Assembly: GCF_007827815.1 (NCBI RefSeq)
Contig: NZ_VITH01000008.1
Span: 124,001 to 188,000, forward strand
DNA: 64,000 bases
Source: Azospirillum brasilense
GTDB taxonomy: Bacteria > Pseudomonadota > Alphaproteobacteria > Azospirillales > Azospirillaceae
Direction: 5' to 3'
Shown here in pieces: positions 16,010 through 28,510 of this stretch. Position 1 is the first letter of the stretch. Each line of letters begins with the position of its first letter. A model generated the notes under the pieces. It saw only the letters and a program-made list of their open reading frames with translations, did not search any database and was not told the DNA's origin. Made by a program: the position numbers and the translations under genes.

Positions 16010-17962
16010 ATGGACAGCGCCAATCAGCAAACCGGCGACGGACCGAACGGCGCCGCTCCGGCCACCGCCCCCACCTCCGCTCCCGCTCCCCCGGGCCATT
16101 CCCCTCAGGCCAACCGCATGCCCGCCCTTGTCCTGGGGGCGCTGGGCGTCGTCTACGGCGACATCGGGACCAGCCCGCTCTACACCATGCGGGAGTCCTT
16201 CACCCACACCGGCCTGCCGCTCGACGAGCCCACCATCCTCGGCATCCTGTCGCTGGCGACCTGGGCGCTCATCATCGTGGTGACGCTGAAATACGTCCTG
16301 CTCGTGATGCGGGCGGACAACAAGGGCGAGGGCGGCGTGCTGGCCCTGGGAACCCTGGCCCACCGCGGGCTCAGCTCCCGAGCGGGCAACCGGGCCATCA
16401 TGGCCCTGGCGATCCTGGGCATGGCGCTGTTCTACGGCGACAGCCTGATCACCCCGGCCATTTCGGTGTTGAGCGCGGTCGAGGGGCTGAAGGTCGTCAC
16501 CCCGTCCCTGTCGCCCTACATCGTCCCGATCACGCTGGCGGTGCTGACCCTGCTGTTCCTGTTCCAGAGGCAGGGCACCGGACGGGTCGGCATCTTCTTC
16601 GGCCCGATCATGGGGGTGTGGTTCGCCACACTGGCGGTGCTGGGGCTGATGCAGGTGATGCATTGGCCGGACGTGCTGCGCGCCTTCAACCCGCTGTACG
16701 GGGCGGCGCTGTTCGTCGACCACGGCTGGGTGGCCTTCCTGACGCTGGGCGCCGTCGTGCTGGCCGTTACCGGGGCCGAGGCGCTCTACGCCGACATGGG
16801 CCATTTCGGGCGGGCGCCGATCCGCATCGCCTGGCTCTACCTCGTCCTGCCGGCGCTGCTGCTGAACTACTTCGGACAGGGCGCCATGCTGCTGCACCAG
16901 CCGGAGACGCTGGAGAACCCCTTCTTCCATCTGGCGCCGGACTGGGCCCAGCTCCCGCTGGTCCTGCTGTCGACGGCGGCCACGGTCATCGCCAGCCAAG
17001 CGGTGATCTCCGGCGCCTTCTCGCTGACCCGGCAGGCCGTGCAGCTCGGCTACCTGCCGCGCCGCGAGATCCGCCACACGTCCGAGCATGAGGTCGGGCA
17101 GGTCTACATCCCGCGCAACAACTGGCTGCTGCTGATCGGCGTGGTGATCCTGGTGATCGGCTTCGGCTCCAGCAGCAACCTCGCCGCCGCCTACGGCGTG
17201 TCGGTGACGGGGGCCATGGCCATCGACACGATCCTGGCCGCGGTGGTGGCGTGGCGGCTGTGGCGCTGGAACCCCCTGCTGGTGGTGACCGCCTTCTCCC
17301 TGCTGCTGGTGATCGACCTCGCGCTGTTCGGGGCGACCCTGCTGAAGGTGCCGGACGGCGGCTGGTTCCCGCTGCTGATCGCGGCGGCGGTCTACACGCT
17401 GATGACCACGTGGCGCCGCGGCCGCCGCATCCTGGCGGAACGGCTCTACGCCGACGCCCTGCCGATGGACCTGTTCCTGCAGCGCGTCACGCCGCAGTCG
17501 CCGCAGCGCGTCGCCGGGACGGCCGTCTTCATGACCGGCAACCCCGACGTCGTCCCCCACGCCCTGCTTCACAACATCAAGCACAACCGGGTGCTGCACG
17601 AGCGGGTGGTCGTCATGACGGTCATCATGGAGGAGGTGCCGCGCGTCTCGCCGGACCGCGCCGTTCTGGTGGAGAAGCTGGGCAAGGGCTTCTTTCGGGT
17701 CGTCCTGCGCTTCGGCTATCTGGAGCAGCCGCACATTCCCCGCGCGCTGGAGCGGTGCCGCCGCTTCGGCCTGCATCTGGACATGATGGAGACGTCGTTC
17801 TTCCTCGGCCGCGAGACTCTGATCCCATCGCGGTCGACCGGCCTGCCGGGTTGGCGCGAACCCGCCTTCATCCTGCTGTCGAAGACGGCCCTGTCGGCCA
17901 CGGAGTTCTTCTGCATCCCGCCGGGCCGGGTGGTGGAGCTGGGCACCCAGGTCGAGATCTGA
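16010..17962 (+). CDS. kup: Kup/KUP family potassium uptake transporter
   Basis: Low-affinity K+ uptake, probably by H+ symport, in the inner membrane. After a ~36-residue Ala/Pro-rich cytosolic N-terminus comes the signature LGALGVVYGDIGTSPLYTMRE. About 12 membrane helices follow, with family motifs ALFYGDSLITPAISVLSAVEG, GAEALYADMGHFG and NYFGQGA. The C-terminal cytosolic part has GTAVFMTGNPDVVPHALLHN and ends after the typical RVVELGTQVEI. Length 650 aa fits. The stop is 3 bp from the stop of the convergent solute-binding protein. Confidence 0.95.
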   Translation: MDSANQQTGDGPNGAAPATAPTSAPAPPGHSPQANRMPALVLGALGVVYGDIGTSPLYTMRESFTHTGLPLDEPTILGILSLATWALIIVVTLKYVLLVMRADNKGEGGVLALGTLAHRGLSSRAGNRAIMALAILGMALFYGDSLITPAISVLSAVEGLKVVTPSLSPYIVPITLAVLTLLFLFQRQGTGRVGIFFGPIMGVWFATLAVLGLMQVMHWPDVLRAFNPLYGAALFVDHGWVAFLTLGAVVLAVTGAEALYADMGHFGRAPIRIAWLYLVLPALLLNYFGQGAMLLHQPETLENPFFHLAPDWAQLPLVLLSTAATVIASQAVISGAFSLTRQAVQLGYLPRREIRHTSEHEVGQVYIPRNNWLLLIGVVILVIGFGSSSNLAAAYGVSVTGAMAIDTILAAVVAWRLWRWNPLLVVTAFSLLLVIDLALFGATLLKVPDGGWFPLLIAAAVYTLMTTWRRGRRILAERLYADALPMDLFLQRVTPQSPQRVAGTAVFMTGNPDVVPHALLHNIKHNRVLHERVVVMTVIMEEVPRVSPDRAVLVEKLGKGFFRVVLRFGYLEQPHIPRALERCRRFGLHLDMMETSFFLGRETLIPSRSTGLPGWREPAFILLSKTALSATEFFCIPPGRVVELGTQVEI

Positions 17963-17965
17963 CCG

Positions 17966-18784
17966 TCAGTCCCGCGCCACGATGGGGGTGAGGCCGAACC
18001 GGGCGGCCGCGGCCTCCAGCCGCCCGTCGCGCTTGACCGCCTCGACGAACCGATTGACCCGGTCCAGCCACACCGGGTCACCCGGCGCCACCGCATAGGC
18101 GTAGGGCGTGGGCTGGACCGGCACGTCCGGCGTGATCAGATGGGCCCATTGGTGGACGGTAAGCACCCTGCGGCCGTAGGGATAATCGGTCAAAAAGGCG
18201 TCGGCGCGTCCCGACTGCACCTCCTCCTCCCGCTCTTGGGGGCCGGACACGATGCGGATGCTGGCCTTGCGGAGGGATCGGCTGGCGTAGTCGTCCATGA
18301 CGGTGCCCTTCTGAACCGCCACCACCATGCCGTCCTGGTCCAGATCGTCCCAGCGCAGAATGCGCGGGTGCGTCTGGGAGGATACGGCGTAGATGCCGCT
18401 GCGCAGATAGGGCTGGCTGAACGCGATCCGTTCAGAGCGCTCGGTCGTGACGCCGATTCCGAACATGCCGATGTCGCAGCGGTCGCCCAGCAGGTCGGCG
18501 GCGACGGTTGAAAAACCGCTTTCCACGAAGCTGACCCGCACGCCCAGGTCCTGGCCGAAGGCCCGCGCCATGTCGACATCCAGGCCCTGCAACTCGCCGC
18601 TGTACGGATTGCGAAAGGAAATGGCGTAATAGTCCGGCCAGATGCACACGCGCATCAATCCTGTGCGCTGCACCCGGTCGAACCGCGCCTCTGCCCGGGC
18701 CGGCACCGTGCCGCCCAACAGGATCATGGACTGGAGGGCGGCGTGGAACGCCACCGCCGACAGTGCGATGGAAAGACGCCGCAC
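17966..18784 (-). CDS. periplasmic amino-acid-type solute-binding protein (SBP family 3)
   Basis: 272 residues with a signal peptide (hydrophobic to VPARAEA, cleavage near residue 32). The family 3 fold is marked by LMRVCIWPDYYAISFRN, LQGLDVDMARAFGQDLGV, CDIGMFGIGVTTERSERIAFSQPY and GRADAFLTDYPYG. The GTG start at 18784 has GGGGGGAT upstream. No transporter membrane or ATPase genes are adjacent. It may be an orphan sensor partner for the divergent histidine kinase, which has an extracytoplasmic domain; that pairing is only an inference from position. Confidence 0.85.
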   Translation of the reverse strand: MRRLSIALSAVAFHAALQSMILLGGTVPARAEARFDRVQRTGLMRVCIWPDYYAISFRNPYSGELQGLDVDMARAFGQDLGVRVSFVESGFSTVAADLLGDRCDIGMFGIGVTTERSERIAFSQPYLRSGIYAVSSQTHPRILRWDDLDQDGMVVAVQKGTVMDDYASRSLRKASIRIVSGPQEREEEVQSGRADAFLTDYPYGRRVLTVHQWAHLITPDVPVQPTPYAYAVAPGDPVWLDRVNRFVEAVKRDGRLEAAAARFGLTPIVARD

Positions 18785-18922
18785 AGCCCTATCCCCCCGA
18801 AATCCGGCTCACACTGCGGCAGGATAGCACCCTGCCCCCCGTCTGCACAGCGCGGGCTTGCGCTTCGCCCGCCCGCTGTTAAGATTCGCGCGAACTCATC
18901 ACTCCCCACGGAGCCGCGCGTG

Positions 18923-22480
<3,558 letters not shown>

Positions 22481-22617
22481 CCCCCCCGAAACATCCGGAG
22501 TGTGGCTTAGGGTCGTCGGGCCGCTGCCCTCAATTCCTGCAGATACGCGACTCGCCCAAGTGGCCGGTTGCATTGACGGCCGCGTCGCCCGACCTCGCCG
22601 CCCGACCTCGCCGTTGC

Positions 22618-23925
22618 TCAGCGCTGACCGCCGCAGACACGCGCGACGAAGCTGTCGATGTCGCCGTTGAGAGTCACGGCGCGCCGCGCCAGCTCGCCGG
22701 CCGACGAAAGCACCTGACTGGCGGCGGCGCTGGCGTCCTGGGCGCCCGAGGACACGCTGGTCACCGCGTCGGCCACGGTGCGCACGCCGGCCGACGCCTC
22801 GCGGATGGACCGGCTGATCTCGTCGATGGCCGCGCTCTGCTGTTCGGCGGCGCTGGCGATGCCGACGGCGATCTCGTCGATGTCGTGGATCATGCCCCCG
22901 ACATGCTGGATCACCGTCGCCGTGGCGCGGGTCACCGACTGGACCTGGGAAATCTGGGCGGTGATGTCCTCGGTCGCCTGGGCCGTCTGGTTGGCGAGAT
23001 TTTTCACCTCGGTCGCCACCACGGCGAAGCCCTTCCCGGCTTCGCCGGCGCGCGCCGCCTCGATCGTCGCGTTGAGCGCCAAGAGGTTCGTCTGGCTGGC
23101 GATGTCGTTGATGAGCTGGACGACCGCGCCGATCTGGTCGGAGGCGGCGAGCAGCGAGCGGATGGTGGAGTCCGCCTCCCGCACCTTCTCCACCGAGCTG
23201 CGTGCGAGATCGGCGGTGCGGGACACGCCCTGGGCAACCTCGCCGATGGCGCCCGACACCTCTCCGGTCGCCGCGGCCACCCCGTCCACGTTGGACGACA
23301 CCTGCTCCGCCGCCGAGGCCGCGGAGAAGGACTGCTCGCTGGCCGTGGCCGCGGTCGCCGTCATGGCGGTGGAGGAGGCTTCGAGCTGGGCGGCGCTGGC
23401 CGACAGGCTCTGCGCGACCTCTTTGATGTTGGCGCCGATGCGGGTGGCGCTTTCCACGAACTCGCGGCTCTTGCTGTCCATCGCGGCCAGCCCGTCGTTG
23501 ATCTGGCGGGAATAGGCCCCGAACTCGCCGACCATGCCGGTCATCACGATGCGGCGGTAATACTGCCCCTCCGCCGCGTGCTGCATGGCGGCGTTGGCCT
23601 CCTTGCCGAAGGACTCCACACGGTCCAGCAGGCGGTTGATGGTGCGCAGCATGTCCGCGATGGGGCTGTTGCCGTGGATGTTCAGGATGCGCGGCTGAAG
23701 GTCGCCCTTCTCCGCCGCGGCGATCACCGTCATGGCCTTCCGGATGGTCCGGTTGGTGAGCCTCAGCCAGCGGATCGCGGCAAGACAGGGGAGGAGCGCC
23801 AGCAGGCCCAGCGCGGCGGCGGCGGCGTTGCCGGTGGCAAGACCGTGCACCGCCTGCGCCGCCGACAGCAGGGCGACCAGAGCGATGACGGCGAGCGATT
23901 TAGAGACTGAAGACAAACTCGTCAT
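22618..23925 (-). CDS. methyl-accepting chemotaxis protein lacking a periplasmic sensor (CetA-like)
   Basis: 435 residues. Two N-terminal hydrophobic segments lie close together (about 10-32 and 36-52), leaving no periplasmic domain. A HAMP-like stretch follows, then a long coiled coil with the signalling tip [32 protein letters not shown]. Its start lies inside the preceding PAS gene (26-nt overlap). A membrane-anchored transducer next to a separate PAS protein resembles the two-gene Aer equivalent CetA/CetB of Campylobacter, so energy taxis is the likely role. Confidence 0.92.
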   Translation of the reverse strand: MTSLSSVSKSLAVIALVALLSAAQAVHGLATGNAAAAALGLLALLPCLAAIRWLRLTNRTIRKAMTVIAAAEKGDLQPRILNIHGNSPIADMLRTINRLLDRVESFGKEANAAMQHAAEGQYYRRIVMTGMVGEFGAYSRQINDGLAAMDSKSREFVESATRIGANIKEVAQSLSASAAQLEASSTAMTATAATASEQSFSAASAAEQVSSNVDGVAAATGEVSGAIGEVAQGVSRTADLARSSVEKVREADSTIRSLLAASDQIGAVVQLINDIASQTNLLALNATIEAARAGEAGKGFAVVATEVKNLANQTAQATEDITAQISQVQSVTRATATVIQHVGGMIHDIDEIAVGIASAAEQQSAAIDEISRSIREASAGVRTVADAVTSVSSGAQDASAAASQVLSSAGELARRAVTLNGDIDSFVARVCGGQR

Positions 23926-24451
23926 AGCTCGTGCCCTTGTCGCGCAGGAGTTTTTCCAGCATGGCGCCGGAGGCCGTCATCGCCGCGTTCCGGTCGGCGT
24001 GCCGCGCCTCTTCCGCGCGCAGCGCGGCGTAAAGGCCAGCAGCCGCCTCCACCGCCGGCCGCGTCGGAACGCGCCGGCTGGAATGGTAGCCGGTGATGGT
24101 CCGCCCGTTCCCGTTGTCGGGATTGCCGAAGACCGGCGTGACGTGGGCGAACACCCAGTAATGGTCGCCGTTCTTCGCCCGGTTGATCACATAGGCGAAG
24201 ATCTCGGTCCCGGCCTCGATGCGGCTCCACAGCAGTTTGTAGACGCAGCGGGGCATGTCCGGATGGCGGACGATGTTGTGCGGCCGTCCCAAAAGGTCCG
24301 CCTCGCCGTACCCGCTGATGCGCAGGAACACATCGTTGGCGTAGGTGATGCAGCCCCTGAGATCGGTCTTCGAGACGATGATCTCGTCGCGGTGAAAGGT
24401 CCGCTCCTGCCCGGTCAAGCCACCGTGTGTGCCGTCTATGCCGACCGCCAT
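23900..24451 (-). CDS. PAS domain protein, Aer/CetB-like energy sensor
   Basis: 183 residues with one PAS domain of the Aer type: [27 protein letters not shown], then [24 protein letters not shown] and [18 protein letters not shown]. This is the FAD-binding Aer PAS signature. A short helical C-terminus follows. It overlaps the start of the chemoreceptor gene by 26 nt, so the two are probably co-translated. I start at ATG 24451 (GAGAGG upstream); an ATG 7 codons earlier is possible. Confidence 0.9.
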   Translation of the reverse strand: MAVGIDGTHGGLTGQERTFHRDEIIVSKTDLRGCITYANDVFLRISGYGEADLLGRPHNIVRHPDMPRCVYKLLWSRIEAGTEIFAYVINRAKNGDHYWVFAHVTPVFGNPDNGNGRTITGYHSSRRVPTRPAVEAAAGLYAALRAEEARHADRNAAMTASGAMLEKLLRDKGTSYDEFVFSL

Positions 24452-24613
24452 GACCGTCCGCCTCTCAAACACCTGACAAACAGGTCACCAACCCGACCGT
24501 TGGTAATAAGTTTTGCTAATGACTCATAGCGTACGTAATAATCGGTTGGCTTTAAAAACGGACCGTCGCCAGCTGCGACAAATTGTACCACTCACCGCCG
24601 GGAATACAGCGGC

Positions 24614-26236
24614 TCACATGCCCGGTTCGTAGACGACGACGCGGTTGCGCCCCTCGCGCTTGGCCCGGTAAAGGGCGAGGTCGGCGCGGTGAATCGCCTT
24701 TTCCAGGGTGTCGTAAGCACTGTCCAGAGCGGCGATGCCGATGCTGCTGGTCAGGTGGAAGCGGCCTTCGGGACCCGGAATCGCCATGCGGGACAGGTGG
24801 CGGCGCACCCGCTCCGCGACCACGCGGGACTCCTCCGCGGTGGCGCCGGGCAGGACGACCACGAACTCCTCGCCGCCCAGCCGGCCGAGGATGTCGTACT
24901 CACGCAGGATGGCCTGACAGCCGCCGGCCACCATACGCAGGGCGTCGTCTCCGGTGGCGTGGCCGTAGCTGTCGTTGATGCGCTTGAAATGGTCGACGTC
25001 CAGCACGAACACCGACAGCGGTTCGTTGAAGCGGTGGGCGCGGGCGAGCTGCGAACGCGCCAGCTCCATGAAGGACCGCCGGTTGTAGATGCCCGTCAGC
25101 GGATCGCGGGAGGCCATGTCCCGCAGCGCCTCCTCCATGTTCCGGCGGTCGGTGTAATCGTAGATCCAGGCCAGATTCACCTGTACGCCCTGGATCACCG
25201 CCTGATTGACGGTGAACAGCGTCCAGAAGGACGATCCGTCGGCCCGGCGGAACTGCACCTCCATGTTGGTCACCGACCCGAAGGAGCGCAGGCGATCGAT
25301 CACCCGCTCCCTCTGGTGGCGGTCGAGATAATAGTCGCGGGCCTGCCGGCCGATCAGGTCCTCGCGGGTCAAACCGATCAGTTCGGCGAAGCGGGTGTTG
25401 ACGAAGATGATCTTGCCGTCGTCGCGGCGCGACACCGACACGCCGATCGGGCTCTGCTCCAGGATGGCCTGCAGCCGCTCCTCGCTGGGCAGCCCCTCGG
25501 TCAGGTCGTGGATCACGCCGACAATGCCGCCGAGGTTTCCGGCGCTGTCGCAGAAGACCGCCTTGGTCAGGCTGGACAGGCGGGTGGTGCCGCCGACGAA
25601 GGGAACCGCCTCCTCGTAGCTGCGCTGCCCCCAGGTGACGGTCAGTTCGCGGTCCTGGTCGGCGTGCGCCCCGGCGATGCGCGGGTCCATCACCGCGAAG
25701 GCGGTCTTGCTGACGATGCTGCGGCGCTCCAGCCCGGTGTAGCGTTCGAAGGCGTCGTTGCAATCGGTGTATTCGCCCGCCGCGTTCTTCACGAAGACGG
25801 GAACCGGCAGCGTCTCGAACAGCACCTCCTTCATCAGGAGTTGGTCGCGCAGGGCGGCCTGGGCCTGCCGGTGGTGGGTGACGTCCGTGAAGACGCGCAG
25901 CGACTGCCGCTCGCCCAGCGGGCTGGTCAGGGGGCCGACCGACTCGGACACCCAGACGGTTCGGCCATCCAGGCACCGCAGCGGCCTTTCCCCCGACGCG
26001 TCCGGCAAAGCCGGAAGAATGGCCTCCTCCGGTTCGAGCGCCACGAGGTCGCAGCCGGTCAGGCCACCGGGCGCATAGCGCAACAGAGCGTGCAGAGCCG
26101 GATTGGCATACAGGATGGTCCCCGTGTCCGTGGTGACGCAGACCCCCGACGGCAGCGTGTCGAACGCACGCCACAGCGTTGCCCGGGCTTCCTCCGCATC
26201 CCCAGAAGGACTCATTGAACCGACCGAATCCAGCAT
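24614..26236 (-). CDS. diguanylate cyclase with three PAS-type domains
   Basis: About 540 residues. Three PAS units are visible: AFDTLPSGVCVTTDTGTILY, FETLPVPVFVKNAAGEYTDC and ILEQSPIGVSVSRRDDGKII. The GGDEF domain follows with RDPLTGIYNRRSFME, the active site RLGGEEFVVVLPG, and an inhibitory I-site RxxD (REYD) five residues before GGEEF. It therefore should make c-di-GMP under product inhibition. No signal peptide or TM helix is seen, so it is cytosolic. The start is uncertain: ATG at 26236 with GGGGG upstream is favoured over ATG 26215 or a TTG at 26281. Confidence 0.9.
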   Translation of the reverse strand: MLDSVGSMSPSGDAEEARATLWRAFDTLPSGVCVTTDTGTILYANPALHALLRYAPGGLTGCDLVALEPEEAILPALPDASGERPLRCLDGRTVWVSESVGPLTSPLGERQSLRVFTDVTHHRQAQAALRDQLLMKEVLFETLPVPVFVKNAAGEYTDCNDAFERYTGLERRSIVSKTAFAVMDPRIAGAHADQDRELTVTWGQRSYEEAVPFVGGTTRLSSLTKAVFCDSAGNLGGIVGVIHDLTEGLPSEERLQAILEQSPIGVSVSRRDDGKIIFVNTRFAELIGLTREDLIGRQARDYYLDRHQRERVIDRLRSFGSVTNMEVQFRRADGSSFWTLFTVNQAVIQGVQVNLAWIYDYTDRRNMEEALRDMASRDPLTGIYNRRSFMELARSQLARAHRFNEPLSVFVLDVDHFKRINDSYGHATGDDALRMVAGGCQAILREYDILGRLGGEEFVVVLPGATAEESRVVAERVRRHLSRMAIPGPEGRFHLTSSIGIAALDSAYDTLEKAIHRADLALYRAKREGRNRVVVYEPGM

Positions 26237-26373
26237 GGCCCCCACAGCGTCATGGAAGATTCTTGCGCCACGATAGGGCAAACCAGGAGTACGTTAGCCG
26301 ATGCGCCTTTTTGCCCCTGTGTGCCATCTTGTCGCGCTATGGTGGTGATCGCCTATTTTGAGCGCAAAATCCA

Positions 26374-27369
26374 TCAATTTTCGAATGTTTCCAATGCAAC
26401 TTTCACACGCCCCTCCGCCGCCCCGTCCGCCGGAAGTCCCACCCTCAGCCACTCCGGCCGATGGTCGAACCGGCGGACCAGAATCCCGGCTTGGCCCAGC
26501 GCGTTGTAAAGCCCGGCCGCCCGCGGATCGTCTATAAGACGAAAGAGCGGCGTCCCTCCGGCGACGCGCAAGCCGGCATCCACCAACCACTCGTCGAAGC
26601 GGGCCGCGGCGTCGGCGAGACAGCGACGGGTGGCGGCGATCCATTCCGCATCGGACAGCGCCGCGGTGGCGACGGCCAACGCCGGCCCCGACACCGCCCA
26701 GGGTCCCACGGCGGCGCGCGCGTCCCGGAGCAGCGCCGGTTCGCCAAGGAGAAAGCCGAGCCGGACCCCGGCCAGCCCGAAGAATTTCCCGAAGGAGCGC
26801 AGGATGACCAGCCCGGGCCGTCCGGCCACCGACGCCACGCTGCACTCCGGGGCGACCTCGGCGAAGGCCTCGTCCACCACCAGCCAGCCGCCCCGCGCCG
26901 CCTGCCGCTCCGCCAGCGCCAGCAGCCTTTCGGGCGGGACGATGCGGCCGTCCGGGTTGTTCGGGTTCACGATCACCACCACGTCGGCGCCGTCGCAGGC
27001 GTCCAGCGTTTCCACCTCCGTCACGCGATGGCCGGCCTTGACCCAACCCGCGGCGTGCTCGGCGTAGGTCGGCCCGAGCACGACGACGGCTCCCGGACGG
27101 CGCAGGCGCGGCAGAATCTGGATCAGCGCCTGGGAGCCGCCCGCCGCCAGGACGCGGTCCGGCGACGGCGCGCCGTAAAAGGCGGCGGCGGCCTCGCGCA
27201 GCGCCGTTTCGGCGGCCCGCCCCGGCAGGCGCGCCCAGGCCTCGGCCGAGATGGGCGGCAGCGGGTAAGGCCAGGGGTTGATGCCGGTGGACAGGTCCAG
27301 CCAGGGCTCTGGCGCGCCGGGAAAGGCTGCCCGTGCGGCGTCGAGGTCGCCGCCATGAATGATTTCCAT
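26374..27369 (-). CDS. cobC: threonine-phosphate decarboxylase / cobalamin aminotransferase-like
   Basis: PLP-dependent fold-type I enzyme that makes the aminopropanol linker of cobalamin. Seen: HGGDLDAARAAFPG and LDLSTGINPWPYP at the N-terminus, AAGGSQALIQILPRL, VNPNNPDGR, VVDEAFAE, and the PLP Lys in ILRSFGKFFGLAGVRLGF. Length 331 aa is typical. The ATG at 27369 has AGGAGAGG 9 bases upstream. It is divergent from the cbiB/cobD gene, so the pair likely shares a regulatory gap of under 100 bp. Confidence 0.92.
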   Translation of the reverse strand: MEIIHGGDLDAARAAFPGAPEPWLDLSTGINPWPYPLPPISAEAWARLPGRAAETALREAAAAFYGAPSPDRVLAAGGSQALIQILPRLRRPGAVVVLGPTYAEHAAGWVKAGHRVTEVETLDACDGADVVVIVNPNNPDGRIVPPERLLALAERQAARGGWLVVDEAFAEVAPECSVASVAGRPGLVILRSFGKFFGLAGVRLGFLLGEPALLRDARAAVGPWAVSGPALAVATAALSDAEWIAATRRCLADAAARFDEWLVDAGLRVAGGTPLFRLIDDPRAAGLYNALGQAGILVRRFDHRPEWLRVGLPADGAAEGRVKVALETFEN

Positions 27370-27460
27370 CCGGACGATCCTCTCCTGGACGATCCTCTTG
27401 GACCCCGCCGCCGATTCCGCCATCATCCCGCCCCTTCCCTTCCCCAGAGGATTCCATCCC

Positions 27461-28423
27461 GTGGAGCTTCATCCGTCCGTGCTCGCCGCCGCTCTCCTCA
27501 TCGAGGCCGCCGCCGGCTACCCGGACGCACTCTACGCCCAAATCCGCCACCCGGTGGTGTGGATCGGGGCGCTTATCGCCCAACTCGACCGCGCGCTCAA
27601 CCGCGGTCGCGATTCCTTCGCCGTCCGCAAGGCGGCAGGGGTGCTGGCCCTGGTCGTCCTGCTGCTGGTGGTGGGCGGTGCGGCATCGGCGGTGGCCGGG
27701 CTGTGCCGGTATCTGCCGCTCGGCGGCCTGCTGGAGGCGGCGCTGGCCTCCACGCTGCTGGCGCAGCGCAGCCTGCACGACCATGTCGCCGCGGTCGCCG
27801 CCGCCTTCCGCGAGGGCGGGCTGGAGGCGGCGCGCGACGCGGTGTCGCGCATCGTCGGCCGCAACCCGGCAAGCCTGGACGAGCATGGGGTGAGCCGCGC
27901 CGCCATCGAAAGCCTGTCGGAGAATTTTTCGGACGGGGTCGTCGCCCCGGCCTTCTGGCTGCTGGTCGGCGGGCTGCCGGGGATCGCGCTCTACAAGGCG
28001 ATCAACACCGCGGACAGCATGATCGGTCACCGCACCCCCCGGCACGAGGCGTTCGGTTGGGCGGCGGCGCGGCTGGACGATCTGGTCAACCTGCCCGGTT
28101 CCCGCCTGTCGGCGCTGCTGATCTGGGTCGCCGCCCGCTTCACCGAGGGGGCCGACGCCGCCGAGTCCTGGCGGTCGGTGCGGCGCGATGCCCACCGCCA
28201 CCGCTCGCCCAACGCCGGCTGGCCGGAAGCGGCCATGGCCGGGGCGCTCGACCTCCGGCTCGGCGGGCCGCGGGTCTATGGCGATGTGCGGATCGAGGAC
28301 GCCTGGATGGGGCCGGGCCGCACCGCCGCGACCGCGCAGGACATCACCCGCGCCCTTCACCTCTACCGGCGGGCCTGCATCGCCCTGGTGGCCGGCGCGC
28401 TGCTGCTGGCGCTGACGCTCTGA
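27461..28423 (+). CDS. cbiB: adenosylcobinamide-phosphate synthase (CbiB/CobD)
   Basis: Inner membrane enzyme attaching the aminopropanol arm in cobalamin synthesis. Motifs are HPVVWIGALIAQLD, SLSENFSDGVVAPAFW and INTADSMIGHRTPRHEAFGWAAARLDD, followed by SPNAGWPEAAMAGAL. Four to five hydrophobic helices are spread through the 320 residues. I take the GTG at 27461 (VELHPSVLAAALLIEAAAGYP) with AGAGGA 9 bases upstream. An ATG-like start at 27359 adds an unconserved stretch overlapping cobC. A strong terminator follows. Confidence 0.93.
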   Translation: MELHPSVLAAALLIEAAAGYPDALYAQIRHPVVWIGALIAQLDRALNRGRDSFAVRKAAGVLALVVLLLVVGGAASAVAGLCRYLPLGGLLEAALASTLLAQRSLHDHVAAVAAAFREGGLEAARDAVSRIVGRNPASLDEHGVSRAAIESLSENFSDGVVAPAFWLLVGGLPGIALYKAINTADSMIGHRTPRHEAFGWAAARLDDLVNLPGSRLSALLIWVAARFTEGADAAESWRSVRRDAHRHRSPNAGWPEAAMAGALDLRLGGPRVYGDVRIEDAWMGPGRTAATAQDITRALHLYRRACIALVAGALLLALTL

Positions 28424-28430
28424 CCGCGCC

Positions 28431-28464
28431 AAAGGAAAAGGGGCTCCGAAGAGCCCCTTTCCTG
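28431..28464. terminator. bidirectional terminator between cbiB and hss
   Basis: Stem AGGAAAAGGGGCTC / GAGCCCCTTTCCT with a CGAA loop and one bulge, between convergent genes, with A/T tracts on both sides. Confidence 0.85.
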
Positions 28465-28510
28465 TTCAGACGAACCGTCCTCAAGCAACCTGGCCTCAGG
28501 CAACCTGGCC

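Noticed and set aside
15815-17776. 653-codon reverse frame antisense to kup
   Set aside because: Kup motifs are unmistakable on the forward strand; this frame is Gln/His/Arg-rich shadow sequence.
24452-24613. AT-rich gap before the PAS/MCP pair considered as a RpoN promoter
   Set aside because: No GG-N10-GC pair at the right spacing was found on the relevant strand.
26294-28432. 712-codon reverse frame spanning cobC and cbiB
   Set aside because: Contains a wrong-frame reading of both cobalamin genes, which have clear motifs in other frames.
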